From Betaproteobacteria bacterium (GTDB lineage Bacteria > Pseudomonadota > Gammaproteobacteria > Burkholderiales > Rhodocyclaceae), in the NCBI GenBank assembly GCA_025997075.1, contig BNUC01000193.1:1-5252 (forward strand): DNA of 5,252 bases, in the 5' to 3' direction. The stretch's first letter is position 1. Each line of letters starts with the position of its first letter. A program made the translations under genes and the position numbers. The notes under the pieces are model-generated. The model saw only the letters and a list, made by a program, of their open reading frames with translations. It was not told where the DNA came from and did not search any database. Shown here one piece after another: positions 4,917-5,252 of the stretch.

Positions 4917-5252
4917 ATGTCGGACATACTCTCTCCGCGCTACGACGAAGTGTTCAAGATGCTGTTCGGCGACGAACAGAATAAAGACATCCTCACCCCC
5001 TTCCTGCAAGCGGCGCTACCGCTGCCGCAAGACGATTATGAAGAAATCGAGCTTCTGAATCCCTTTTTACCGGGCGAAGCGCCGGACGACAAAATCGGCA
5101 TCCTGGATTTGAAGGTCAGAACAAAATCCGGAAAACTGATCGACATCGAAATCCAGGTAGCCAATCACTCCGCCCTGAAAGAACGCATCCTGTATTACCT
5201 GGCCCGCCTGTTCTCCGGCCAGATCGGCGAAGGCGACAGCTACCGGGCGCTG
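4917..5252 (+). CDS. Rpn-family PD-(D/E)XK nuclease / putative transposase, 5' part
   Basis: The first 112 codons are present and the gene runs off the right edge. The N-terminus MSDILSPRYDEVFKMLFGDE is the typical opening of Rpn (recombination-promoting nuclease)/PDDEXK_2 proteins, with 'D..FK.lFg' and then 'iL..fL.a.L'. The nuclease core is visible: D64 in GILDLKV, then E78 and Q80 in IDIEIQV, i.e. the D...ExQ form of the PD-(D/E)XK active site used by this family. The following helix ERILYYLARLFSGQI (89-103) also fits. E. coli RpnA-type members are DNA endonucleases that raise recombination; others have been linked to phage defence. These proteins are often annotated as transposases, but I see no mobile-element ends here. 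The start at 4917 fits the family N-terminus; the Shine-Dalgarno is weak (GAAGAA at 4905-4910). The C-terminal part, total length and intactness cannot be judged. Confidence 0.88.
   Translation, partial: MSDILSPRYDEVFKMLFGDEQNKDILTPFLQAALPLPQDDYEEIELLNPFLPGEAPDDKIGILDLKVRTKSGKLIDIEIQVANHSALKERILYYLARLFSGQIGEGDSYRAL

Overview
The window comes from a GC-rich proteobacterium that makes 5-aminolevulinate by the C5 pathway. The evidence is a glutamyl-tRNA reductase gene (hemA) translationally coupled to the release factor 1 gene (prfA). That order is typical of Beta- and Gammaproteobacteria; I lean to a betaproteobacterium but cannot name a genus from sequence alone.

Layout, left to right. (1) Bases 1-125 are the 3' end of an IS3-family transposase gene and the terminal inverted repeat of that element. 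(2) Bases 126-379 are a non-coding block of GC-rich hairpins, including one copy of a dispersed intergenic repeat. (3) Bases 380-1021 (+) encode a probable Tat-exported papain-like cysteine peptidase with visible Gln/Cys/His/Asp active-site residues. (4) Bases 1022-1195 are intergenic, with two hairpins and a possible degraded 3' end of a tnpB-type gene. (5) Bases 1196-2089 (+) encode a lipoprotein with two PG_binding_1 domains and a Pro/Ala-rich tail built on a 114-bp tandem duplication. (6) Bases 2090-2244 are a short convergent intergenic stretch. (7) Bases 2245-4598 (-) hold the hemA-prfA operon, read right to left, with a 4-bp ATGA overlap and a clear extended -10 promoter ahead of hemA. 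(8) Bases 4599-4916 are a divergent intergenic region with the hemA promoter, a second copy of the dispersed repeat, and a sigma70-like promoter for the next gene. (9) From 4917 (+) to the window edge runs the 5' part of a gene for an Rpn-family PD-(D/E)XK nuclease.

How the parts fit together. hemA-prfA is core housekeeping: the first committed step of tetrapyrrole synthesis together with translation termination. The flanks look accessory: an IS end, dispersed repeats, an Rpn-type nuclease and two exported proteins of unknown physiological role. The usual third gene of the operon, prmC/hemK, does not follow prfA here. Instead prfA faces the lipoprotein gene, which suggests that the 1-2244 block was placed downstream of prfA by rearrangement or insertion. 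The peptidase and the peptidoglycan-binding lipoprotein are adjacent on the same strand and both are predicted to be exported, so a shared cell-envelope role is possible but unproven. I found no convincing new multi-gene system; the most worthwhile leads are this exported pair and the mosaic repeats.
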